Positions 7,784 to 15,525 of a DNA stretch of 48,391 bases are shown here, piece by piece (the stretch's first letter is position 1; each line of letters opens with the position of its first letter). The notes below the pieces were generated by a model. It saw only the letters and a list, made by a program, of their open reading frames with translations, made no database searches and was not told the DNA's origin. Made by a program: the position numbers and the translations under genes. The DNA comes from Desulfurellales bacterium (GTDB taxonomy: Bacteria > Campylobacterota_A > Desulfurellia > Desulfurellales > Hippeaceae): the NCBI GenBank assembly GCA_027014115.1, contig JALWEJ010000031.1, forward strand, positions 1-48,391, written 5' to 3'.

Positions 7784-8158
7784 CTAATCCTTTTTGCCCA
7801 ATACCGTCTCTATTTTTTCTTTTAGAACATCCGGTGTGAAAGGTTTTACTATGTAGTTGTTTACGCCGGCTTTTAGTGCTGTTATGATATCTTCTTTTGC
7901 TGCTTCTGTTGTAACCATTATAATAGGTGTGTCATCATATTTAGAGTTTGCTCTTATGGTTTTAACAAAAGTCAAACCGTCCATAACCGGCATATTCCAG
8001 TCTGTAATAATTAAATCAACTTCATTGTTTTCCAAAACCTCGAGTGCTTCTTTTCCGTCTCCGGCTTCAAGTATCTCATCCCCATAACCTATTCTTTTGA
8101 GTGTATTTTTAATAATTCTTCTCATTGTTGAGGAGTCGTCAATAGTTATGACCTTCAT
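7784..8158 (-). CDS. cheY: Chemotaxis response regulator CheY
   Basis: A 124-residue single-domain receiver that binds the flagellar motor when phosphorylated by CheA. Seen are the acidic pair DD at residues 7-8, phospho-acceptor Asp53 in ITDWNMP, Thr in MVTTEA, and the conserved Lys in YIVKPF. The start overlaps the cheZ stop by 4 nt (translational coupling of kinase target and phosphatase). The stop codon abuts the GTG of the next gene. Confidence 0.95.
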   Translation of the reverse strand: MKVITIDDSSTMRRIIKNTLKRIGYGDEILEAGDGKEALEVLENNEVDLIITDWNMPVMDGLTFVKTIRANSKYDDTPIIMVTTEAAKEDIITALKAGVNNYIVKPFTPDVLKEKIETVLGKKD

Positions 8159-8874
8159 TGTATCTCTCCTTTTTCCTGCATCTGTTTTATGATATCTTCG
8201 ACCTCCTGGTCGACCTTTTCTTTTTTGTCTTCGTCAATAATCGTGTGCGCCACTCTTGCTCTTGGCATGCTGTCGTATGATGAAGAAAACCAGTTATTGA
8301 GATATTCGTGTAACGCCCTTATTACACTCATAACCCTTTCTATTTTTTGTCTTGTAATATCCTGGAACTGCAGTATATCCATAGCCTCAAAGGTGTTGTC
8401 TCTTATAGTTGTTATACGGCTTTCCATATCATCCACCATGCTTATAATATTTTTGAAATACTCATAATTGTTTTTTACTGCCGTTTTTGGAAAGTGTTCT
8501 ACAAAAAATTCCATAAATTCTTTGTGTTTTTCTAGGTAGGGTTTAATGTTTTGTATAAGTTGCTCCGTATTATCCAGTTCTTCATTTATTGTTTCGAGTT
8601 TTTCAAACAGTTTATTAACTTTATCTTCGCTTTCTTTGTTGATTTCATCGAGTTTGTCTATAACTTTATGCTCTTTTTCTTCGAAGCGTACGCCTGTTAA
8701 TTTTTCTTGTGCCTCATCAAGACCTGCTTCCAATATGTCGTCCTTTATAGGTTCTTCGACTTTTTCTTTCATAGGGATTTCTTCAGATGAAAATTCTTCA
8801 ATGACTTTGTCGACCCCGTTTTTATCAGCTTTGTTAAATTCTGCAATCAAATCATCAATTTCGTTTTGTGCCAT
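8155..8874 (-). CDS. cheZ: Chemotaxis phosphatase CheZ
   Basis: A 239-residue, mostly helical acidic protein. The diagnostic CheZ active-site motif is present: LQFQDITRQK with Asp172 and Gln176 spaced as the catalytic pair of E. coli CheZ (Asp143, Gln147). A long region (about 70-165) looks like the hairpin that dimerises into a four-helix bundle. The extreme N-terminus (AQNEIDDLIAEF) resembles the CheY-P-binding peptide at the start of FliM (SQ-EIDALL), which suggests a second CheY docking site. Genes on both sides are che genes, supporting the call. It dephosphorylates CheY-P. Confidence 0.88.
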   Translation of the reverse strand: MAQNEIDDLIAEFNKADKNGVDKVIEEFSSEEIPMKEKVEEPIKDDILEAGLDEAQEKLTGVRFEEKEHKVIDKLDEINKESEDKVNKLFEKLETINEELDNTEQLIQNIKPYLEKHKEFMEFFVEHFPKTAVKNNYEYFKNIISMVDDMESRITTIRDNTFEAMDILQFQDITRQKIERVMSVIRALHEYLNNWFSSSYDSMPRARVAHTIIDEDKKEKVDQEVEDIIKQMQEKGEIQ

Positions 8875-8883
8875 ATTACTCTC

Positions 8884-9360
8884 CTAAGCTCCCGGTTTTA
8901 GTGATACCTGTATAGCAAGTTCACCAACATTGGATTCAAACGGTATTATTATACTTGGAGTTCCTCTTGGCGATGCTACTGTGTGGTTTTTACCAACTAC
9001 AACATTAGGTATGGATATTTTTATTCTTATTCCTTGGTCTGAGAATGTTTTTTTTGCACTTCCTGCAACCATATTGGTAAGCTCACCTATTGCGTCTATT
9101 GTATCGTTATCGATACCCACAACATCTTCACCTATAAAATTTGTTACAATTGCCAAAGCTGTTTTTTTAGGGAACGATAAAGCTATAGATCCTACAGCTT
9201 CACCGGTTATACCTATTATGCCGCTGATATCATATTCTACGGTACTGTCTTCTTTTAATGCTAATTTACCCCTTTTTATTTTTACCATAGCTACTGTACT
9301 TATTATGCTTTCTGTAGCCTCTATAAAAGGATTAATCCATTCTACGCTTAATTTTGCCAT
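8884..9360 (-). CDS. cheX: CheX/CheC-family CheY-P phosphatase
   Basis: A 158-residue protein of the CheC/CheX/FliY phosphatase fold. The signature helix is visible as DAIGELTNMVAGSAKKTF, containing the catalytic-type E and N residues (ELTNM). A glycine-rich strand set lies around GITGEAVGSIALSFPKK. One such helix argues for CheX rather than CheC, which has two. It sits between cheV and cheZ, so this operon encodes two unrelated CheY-P phosphatases. Confidence 0.85.
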   Translation of the reverse strand: MAKLSVEWINPFIEATESIISTVAMVKIKRGKLALKEDSTVEYDISGIIGITGEAVGSIALSFPKKTALAIVTNFIGEDVVGIDNDTIDAIGELTNMVAGSAKKTFSDQGIRIKISIPNVVVGKNHTVASPRGTPSIIIPFESNVGELAIQVSLKPGA

Positions 9361-9372
9361 TTTACACTTCCT

Positions 9373-10317
9373 TTAATTTATGTTGTCTACCACAGCTTTT
9401 GTAAATTCGTCAGCTATGAATTTTGTGCAGAAATCATCAACACCGACCTCTTTTGCTTTTTGAAGGTTTGCGCTTCCAGATAACGATGTATTCATAATAA
9501 CAGGAATGGCTTTAAATCTATCATCCTCTTTTATAAGCTTTGTTAGTCTGTATCCATCCATGTTGGGCATTTCGACATCGGTTATGATTATGTCGACCTC
9601 GTTTTTTATATCTCCATTTGATTTTTCATAGAGTTTGTTTAGTAAATCCCAAGCCTCCTGTCCGTCTGTTGTCTCTATTATTTTATCAGCCAAAGGTGCA
9701 ACGGCTTTTTTGATTATTTTTCTTGCAGTCGATGAATCGTCAGCTATTAATATTTTTACCTTTTTGACATTTTGACTTTCTTCTATTGCAACCTTTTCTA
9801 TACGTTTTATATCTTCTTCGGAAAATACGCCCAGTTCCTCGCAGATACTTTCAAAATCAAGAATAAGCATTACATGTTCTTCGTCAAGGTTGATTGTTCC
9901 AACTATTTTGTTTCCGTACTGATTTTTTAAAACCTCGCTTGGTGATTTAACAAATCTCCAAGATATTCTTCTGATTCTTTTGGCATCATGGACGATAAAC
10001 CCTACTGTTATGTTGTTAAACATAGTTATTATAACTTTTCTTGTTGTTATATCTTTGGGTTCTTTGATGTTTAGCCATTTTGCAAGGCTGACTATGGGTA
10101 TAACCTCGCCCCTTAAGTTGTATACACCCTCAAGAAGAGATTCCTTTGAGGGTATTTTGATAACATTGGGATATTTAATTATTTCTTTTACCTTGGCTAT
10201 GTTGATTCCATAGATTCCTTCATAAACACTGCCATCGTCTTTTTGTTCAAACATTCTAAAATCAACAAGCTCCATCTGATTTGTGCCGACTTGCAGTATA
10301 TCAATTTTGTCTTCCAT
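9373..10317 (-). CDS. cheV: Chemotaxis coupling protein CheV (CheW-REC)
   Basis: A 314-residue protein with an N-terminal CheW domain (about 15-170; motif VYNLRGEVIPIVSL) and a C-terminal receiver (about 187-312). The receiver has the acidic pair ADD at 192-194, phospho-acceptor Asp247 in ITDVEMPNMDG, and a Lys in FCTKF. CheV couples receptors to CheA and may act as a phosphate sink or adaptation element. Spacing to cheW is 16 nt. Confidence 0.92.
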   Translation of the reverse strand: MEDKIDILQVGTNQMELVDFRMFEQKDDGSVYEGIYGINIAKVKEIIKYPNVIKIPSKESLLEGVYNLRGEVIPIVSLAKWLNIKEPKDITTRKVIITMFNNITVGFIVHDAKRIRRISWRFVKSPSEVLKNQYGNKIVGTINLDEEHVMLILDFESICEELGVFSEEDIKRIEKVAIEESQNVKKVKILIADDSSTARKIIKKAVAPLADKIIETTDGQEAWDLLNKLYEKSNGDIKNEVDIIITDVEMPNMDGYRLTKLIKEDDRFKAIPVIMNTSLSGSANLQKAKEVGVDDFCTKFIADEFTKAVVDNIN

Positions 10318-10333
10318 TTTTCACTCCCTTTTT

Positions 10334-10876
10334 TTAGTTTAGGCCTCCACCCTCTTCAAGAAGCTCTTTCATGTTGAGAAGTGTCATGATTTTATTTTGA
10401 AGTTTTCCCACTCCCTTAACATACTTTTCTATTGTTTGAGGTATATTCGACGGTGTTGGTTCAATGCTCTTCTTTTCTATGTAATAAACCTTTTCGATTT
10501 TGTCAACCATGAATCCAACATTAAAATCGTTCATCGATATAACTATAATTCTTGAATTTGGCCCTATGGGTTTTTTGCCAAATCCGAACTTTACCCTTAA
10601 ATCGACAATGGGAATTATTTTTCCTCTCAAGTTAATAACACCAAGGACAAATTCTTTTGTGTTGGGTACATGCGTAAAGTCAACCGGTTTGATTATTTCC
10701 TCAACATGCAGTATATCTACACCGAATAATTCTTCTCTCAATATAAATCCAACAACCTGATCGTATTCATCTTTTAAAATCAGAGCATCATTCTTTTTTT
10801 GGCTTTTAGCCATCTTTTCTTCTTGATCTTCGGCTATAACTAAACTTTTATCAAAAAGATCATCAGTCTTATTCAT
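10334..10876 (-). CDS. cheW: Chemotaxis coupling protein CheW
   Basis: A 180-residue adaptor with a single CheW beta-barrel domain (about 30-175), including VLGVINLRGKIIPIVDLR, preceded by a charged tail of about 30 residues. It links chemoreceptors to CheA at the membrane array. The start is 13 nt downstream of the cheA stop, in the same operon. No chemoreceptor gene is in the window. Confidence 0.92.
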   Translation of the reverse strand: MNKTDDLFDKSLVIAEDQEEKMAKSQKKNDALILKDEYDQVVGFILREELFGVDILHVEEIIKPVDFTHVPNTKEFVLGVINLRGKIIPIVDLRVKFGFGKKPIGPNSRIIVISMNDFNVGFMVDKIEKVYYIEKKSIEPTPSNIPQTIEKYVKGVGKLQNKIMTLLNMKELLEEGGGLN

Positions 10877-10889
10877 ACCTCACCTTCCT

Positions 10890-13250
10890 TTAAGCAACCT
10901 TTATTTTCTTTGACAGAGCTTGAATGACCTTTTCCACATCTTCAAGTTCTACAGGTGCAAATATAATGTCATTTATTTTTGATTCATGCAGTTTTTCTTT
11001 GTCGTATGTTCCGTCTGTTGAAACACTTACTATGTAAACATTTCTATATGCTGGGAAGTCCCTTATGAGTTTTGCCAAATCATACCCCCCGTTTATAGGT
11101 ATATTCAAATCCATAAATATTACATCTACTATATGCTCCGATGCTATGTCTAAAGCTTCTTTATCATTATATGCCACATACACATCAAAATTGGCCTCTT
11201 GCATATAATTTCTTATAGAATTTTTTATTTCATCCTGTGTTGATACAATTAGACAGGATAAGCCTTGTTTGATAGCTATTGCACAGTCTATCATGTGGTC
11301 TTCTATATTTGTTGTTATGTTGGATGATTCGTTGACTACGCTTGCTATATCAAGGATGAGCGTAACAGAACCGTCTCCCATAATCGTGGCACCGGATATG
11401 GATTGTATGTTTGTTAGATAATGACCGAGTGATTTGATGACAACCTCTTCTCTACCTATAAGTTTATCCACCACAAGCCCTATCTTTTTCTCTGCTACGG
11501 ACACAACAACAACATAGATTTCTTTGCTATCAATTGTTTTTTTGTTTTCTCCTATACCAAGAGCATCCCCAAGGTATACAAGCGGTATGATGCTGTCTCT
11601 GAGTCTTAAAACATCTTTATTTTCAACCTTGTTGATTTCTTCCTTTGAGATTCTAACTGTTTCAACAACACTTACAAGAGGTATAGCGAAAAACTCTTTT
11701 GTAACCTTGACAAGCAGTGCCTGTATAATTGCTAAAGTTAGAGGAATTTTTAGAATAATTTTTGAGCCTTTACCTATTTCCGATTTTATTTCTATTATTC
11801 CATTTAGTTTTTCTATGTTGGTTTTAACAACATCCATACCAACGCCTCTTCCTGAAATATTACTAACCTGCTGCGCTGTTGAAAAGCCTGGCTTAAATAT
11901 GAGGCCAAATGCTTCTTCTTTGCTCATCTGCCTTGCTTCTGTTTCTGTTATAAGACCCTTTTCTAGAGCTTTTTTCTTTAACATTTCATGATCCATGCCT
12001 TTGCCATCGTCGGTTGTTTCTATTATGATATAATTTCCTTCATGATAGGCTGAAAGTACTATTTTACCTTTTTCGGGTTTTCCTGCTTTTTTTCTTTCTT
12101 CCGCCGGTTCTATACCGTGGTCTATTGCATTTCTTATGATATGAACTAGAGGGTCGTTTATCTCTTCAACAACACTTTTGTCAAGTTCTGTTTCTGCGCC
12201 TTCTATTATGAGTTCTACTGTTTTATTAAGTTCTTTTGAGATATCCCTGACAACCCTTGGGAATTTATTGAAAACTTTACCAACTTGAACCATTCTTGTT
12301 TTCATCACACCCATTTGAAGATCTGTCGTTACAAGTGTGATTTGAGATGCGACGCCAGATAATTCCTCAACAACGTCATCACCTTCAAACTTTTCTTCTG
12401 CTTTTTGGGCGACACTGACGAGACGGTTTTTGCCTAAAACCAGTTCTCCAACGAGATTCATTAGATCATCAAGTCTGTTTACATCTACTCTAATTGTTTG
12501 TTCAACTATAGGTTTTGATTTTTTTTCTTTTACCGCAGGTTTTTTTTCTGTCTTTTTCTCAGGCGGTGTGAGTTCTTGTTGTTTAGTGTCTTTGTCTTGA
12601 GTCTTTTCTTCTTGTTTTTGAGACTCTTCCTGCTGTTTCTTTTTTTGCTCTCTTTTTTTCCTATCTTCTTCCATCCTTTGCTGTAGTAGCCTTTGAATCT
12701 CAGCCTCTATTTCTTCATCGCTCTTTTTGGGCTTATCCTTATTCTCTTCTAATTCATCTTCTTTTTCTTCAATCTGCATTTCCTGTTCAAACTCTTCTTC
12801 TTCGATTTCTTCCTTTTGAGCTTCTATTAATTCTTCATCGGAAAGAGCCGGTTCTGTATCTAAGAATTTACTCAAAGCTTTTACATTTTCTTCAACATCA
12901 ACATTTTCTGCATCTTCGCCTTCTTTTATCAATTCTATAATGGATTTTGCTTTATCAACGCTAGATAATATGGCATCCATCATTTCGCTGTTTAGAGTAA
13001 TCTCAAATTTTCTTAGTTTATTAAGAACATCTTCAAGTCTGTGTGTTAGGTGGGTGAGTTTTTCAAAACCAAGAAAACTTGATGAACCTTTTATTGTATG
13101 GAATGCCCTGAAAATTTTATTAAGTAAATCGGAATCATCACTTGAGCTCTCCAATTTTACCAAATCTTCATCAAGTTCTTCTAGAAGTTCCTCTGCTTCA
13201 ACCAGAAAATCCTGTATAATTTCTTCCATCTCTTCCATGTTATCAGTCAT
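10890..13250 (-). CDS. cheA: Chemotaxis histidine kinase CheA with C-terminal pseudo-receiver
   Basis: A 786-residue kinase. An HPt (P1) domain carries phospho-accepting His51 in FHTIKGSSSFLG. A long Glu/Lys/Gln-rich linker (about 135-245) stands where a CheY-binding P2 domain would be. Then come the P3 dimerisation helices, the P4 ATPase domain (N-box IIRNAIDHG; DDGKGMD; FGLIFKPGFST; GRGVGMDVV) and a P5 CheW-like domain. A final receiver domain (about 665-786) keeps an Asp in IFMDLNIP but has ST where the Mg-binding acidic pair should be (LIVSTQDE) and Ala in place of the conserved Lys (FAPVE). It is probably a non-phosphorylated pseudo-receiver. The start overlaps the upstream sensor gene by 4 nt. 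Confidence 0.94.
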   Translation of the reverse strand: MTDNMEEMEEIIQDFLVEAEELLEELDEDLVKLESSSDDSDLLNKIFRAFHTIKGSSSFLGFEKLTHLTHRLEDVLNKLRKFEITLNSEMMDAILSSVDKAKSIIELIKEGEDAENVDVEENVKALSKFLDTEPALSDEELIEAQKEEIEEEEFEQEMQIEEKEDELEENKDKPKKSDEEIEAEIQRLLQQRMEEDRKKREQKKKQQEESQKQEEKTQDKDTKQQELTPPEKKTEKKPAVKEKKSKPIVEQTIRVDVNRLDDLMNLVGELVLGKNRLVSVAQKAEEKFEGDDVVEELSGVASQITLVTTDLQMGVMKTRMVQVGKVFNKFPRVVRDISKELNKTVELIIEGAETELDKSVVEEINDPLVHIIRNAIDHGIEPAEERKKAGKPEKGKIVLSAYHEGNYIIIETTDDGKGMDHEMLKKKALEKGLITETEARQMSKEEAFGLIFKPGFSTAQQVSNISGRGVGMDVVKTNIEKLNGIIEIKSEIGKGSKIILKIPLTLAIIQALLVKVTKEFFAIPLVSVVETVRISKEEINKVENKDVLRLRDSIIPLVYLGDALGIGENKKTIDSKEIYVVVVSVAEKKIGLVVDKLIGREEVVIKSLGHYLTNIQSISGATIMGDGSVTLILDIASVVNESSNITTNIEDHMIDCAIAIKQGLSCLIVSTQDEIKNSIRNYMQEANFDVYVAYNDKEALDIASEHIVDVIFMDLNIPINGGYDLAKLIRDFPAYRNVYIVSVSTDGTYDKEKLHESKINDIIFAPVELEDVEKVIQALSKKIKVA

Positions 13251-14446
13251 AAATTACCCCCATCCTTTTTTATATTAGCCCATATTTTATCAAAAAAATC
13301 CATCAATTTATTAACCGATTCTGCAAGTTGGTTAAGCTCATCATTACCTCCGATAGGCAATCTTTTTGACCTGTCACCCTCAATTATGGAGTTTATTGCA
13401 TCTATTGTCTCAATAATGGGCTTTGTTGTTTTTTTTGCAACTATCATGGATATTGTGGCACTGGCAAGAATAATTAAAGCACTGAATATGCTAAAAAAAG
13501 ATAGTGTGTAGATAGTTCTTTTGTCTATATCTTTACTTAATGTTATAATGGGCGAATAGAACGTTTCCGTTGGAAGCGTAAGACCCAAACCCCAACCCAA
13601 TTCTTTTATGTATGTGTAGCCCACAAATTTATCAACATTTCTGAATATATATCTCGATATTCCTGTTTTGCCTTTTAATATTTCATGCTCGACTATTTTG
13701 CTTAAAGCTTCACCATTTTTTTTCTTTGTTAAATCAACATTGTCAAGAAGTGTTATTAATGGGTGACCTTTGGTTGGCGGATCGTATATCAAAACACCCT
13801 TTTTGTTTATTACCCACAGATATTTTTGGGAATAGGGTGTTAATTGTGCTGTTTTTATTAGTGAATATATATCGTATGGGTTAAAATCAAAAATTATAAA
13901 AGCAGGACTCCTTGTTTTATCTTTTGTTAGATATATGTATGAGTAAGATATGCTGCGGTCTTTATTTATGTGGAAGTCAACATATTTAACTTTTTGTGAA
14001 GATAATGAATTATAAAAGTCTTTTTTTATTGATGATATATCAATATTTTGCGGAAACTTACACATAACTTTAAAGTTTGAGTTTAAAACGGCAATGGAAC
14101 GTATATCCAAAGATTCGTTTATTTCCCCGTATATTTTGGCAAGTTTTTCTTTATTGTGGCATGTGAGCAATTTGTTTATATCTTTATCCAATATTTTGCC
14201 GAACATATATACTATACTTTTTCTCGAATCCATCTCTCTTTGCAGGATTTTTGCATATGTAACAACCTCTCTTCTTAGGTTGCCGTTGGCATTTTCTTTG
14301 AATATCTTTTCGGTTTTGCCAACCGTATATTTTTTAAATGCGATGAGTGTGAAAATTGATGCACTGCTAAAAATAATTGTTGTAACCAAAACCAAAGATG
14401 TGCTATAGGCTATAATTTTTTTTGAAAGCTTATTTGGTTTTATCAT
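13247..14446 (-). CDS. Cache-HAMP membrane sensor without output domain
   Basis: A 399-residue protein. The first membrane segment is at about 10-34, followed by a periplasmic domain of about 260 residues that looks like a double-Cache fold (YLWVINKKGVLIYDPP, GISRYIF, FVGYTYIKELGWGLGLTLP). The second membrane segment is at about 312-335, followed by a HAMP domain (KPIIETIDAINSIIEGD, then NDELNQLAESVN). The protein ends about 25 residues later, with neither a methyl-accepting nor a kinase domain. It overlaps the soluble kinase gene upstream by 17 nt and cheA downstream by 4 nt. I infer that it senses a small ligand and signals to the neighbouring kinase, a split two-component sensor. A direct role with CheA is an alternative. 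Confidence 0.8.
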   Translation of the reverse strand: MIKPNKLSKKIIAYSTSLVLVTTIIFSSASIFTLIAFKKYTVGKTEKIFKENANGNLRREVVTYAKILQREMDSRKSIVYMFGKILDKDINKLLTCHNKEKLAKIYGEINESLDIRSIAVLNSNFKVMCKFPQNIDISSIKKDFYNSLSSQKVKYVDFHINKDRSISYSYIYLTKDKTRSPAFIIFDFNPYDIYSLIKTAQLTPYSQKYLWVINKKGVLIYDPPTKGHPLITLLDNVDLTKKKNGEALSKIVEHEILKGKTGISRYIFRNVDKFVGYTYIKELGWGLGLTLPTETFYSPIITLSKDIDKRTIYTLSFFSIFSALIILASATISMIVAKKTTKPIIETIDAINSIIEGDRSKRLPIGGNDELNQLAESVNKLMDFFDKIWANIKKDGGNL

Positions 14447-15467
14447 ACAGCACTTCTTTTCTTATTTTATCCCGTTTTTCTTTTGGAAGACTAATTATTA
14501 CACGTGTGCCTTCACCCTCTTTTGAGTATAAGGCAATTTCTCCTTTGTATCCTTCTACGATAAATTTGGTTAAAGATAAACCTATACCCATATTACTCGG
14601 TTTTGTAGAGTAAAACGGTACCATAACAAGAGGAATATTTTCTTTACCAATACCTTTGCCATTGTCTTTTATTATTATCATTATGCTATCTTCTTCTTGT
14701 TTTGCTTCTATTTCTATAATGCCCTCTTTTTCCTCTATTGCTTCAAATGAGTTTTTTAAAATCTCTTCTATGATAAATGATATATGCATACTGTCTGCAA
14801 AAAGTTCAAGATTGTTTGCAATATTGAGTTTAAATTGTATATTTGTTTTGTCTTTGTGTTTATTAATGATGTGTTTTATTAATTCGTTTAAATCTATTTT
14901 TTTTAAGGTTGCAGGCAAAGATTGGCTGATAACTTCTATATCTGCAATAATATTCATGATTTTGTAGAGACTTTTTTCCACAACATTAATGTATGGCGTT
15001 AGTTTTTCTCGTTCTTTTTCAGGGAGCTTTGTCTTTATTCTGTTTAGCATACCACCTGCAGACATTACTGGATTTCTTATGGAATGAGCCATACCTTCAG
15101 ACATATATTTAAGCAATTTTGCATATGCTTTATCGTTTATATTTGAGCCTCTTTTTTCAACCCTTGTTAAGTCAAATATTTCAAATGCGATTTTGCCATT
15201 GTAAGGAAATGCATTCAACCAGCAAAATATTAGTGTTTTTGATGGAGTTGTAAATCTAATGAAATTGTGATATTTACCGTATTTTCCTATCAGATATATA
15301 AGATTTCTAAAAAATATCTCTTTATCGTCTTTTTTGAATATTGCTTTGATATCATCACCCTTCTTTAGTTCGAAAGTTGAAGAAAAAGATACGTTGCAGT
15401 AATCTATAATACCGTTTTTTTCTATTATGACTATAAATTCATCCAAGGCATCTAAAAATTTGAGCAT
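14430..15467 (-). CDS. Soluble PAS-type histidine kinase
   Basis: A 345-residue cytosolic kinase without membrane segments. A PAS-like N-terminus (about 1-110; LDEFIVIIEKNGIIDYCN) is followed by an H-box with His128 in GMAHSIRNPVMS. The ATPase domain has an N-box (EILKNSFEAIEE), a G1 box (IKDNGKGIG), and G2 GIGLSLTKFIVEGYKG. The HSIRNP H-box is NtrB-like. It is the first gene of the chemotaxis operon, behind a strong promoter. No response regulator is next to it apart from cheY and cheV, so its partner is unclear; the adjacent Cache-HAMP protein is the probable input module. Confidence 0.85.
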   Translation of the reverse strand: MLKFLDALDEFIVIIEKNGIIDYCNVSFSSTFELKKGDDIKAIFKKDDKEIFFRNLIYLIGKYGKYHNFIRFTTPSKTLIFCWLNAFPYNGKIAFEIFDLTRVEKRGSNINDKAYAKLLKYMSEGMAHSIRNPVMSAGGMLNRIKTKLPEKEREKLTPYINVVEKSLYKIMNIIADIEVISQSLPATLKKIDLNELIKHIINKHKDKTNIQFKLNIANNLELFADSMHISFIIEEILKNSFEAIEEKEGIIEIEAKQEEDSIMIIIKDNGKGIGKENIPLVMVPFYSTKPSNMGIGLSLTKFIVEGYKGEIALYSKEGEGTRVIISLPKEKRDKIRKEVLYDKTK

Positions 15468-15496
15468 AAACCGCTTCCCACAAACTATTTGTTAAA

Positions 15497-15525
15497 ATTT
15501 TACTATAAAACTTATTGTTAGTCAA
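15497..15525 (-). promoter_or_regulatory. Promoter of the chemotaxis operon
   Basis: On the minus strand: TTGACT, 17-nt spacer, TAAAAT. It overlaps the purB stop codon. The ribosome site GGGAAGCGG follows before the kinase ATG at 15467. Confidence 0.7.

Noticed and set aside
12940-13278. Long open frames antisense to cheA, and similar ones antisense to cheZ, cheX, fliG and fliH
   Set aside because: They are rich in Ser/Leu/Ile, as expected from the reverse of Glu/Lys/Asp-rich coding sequence, and lack ribosome sites and promoters.
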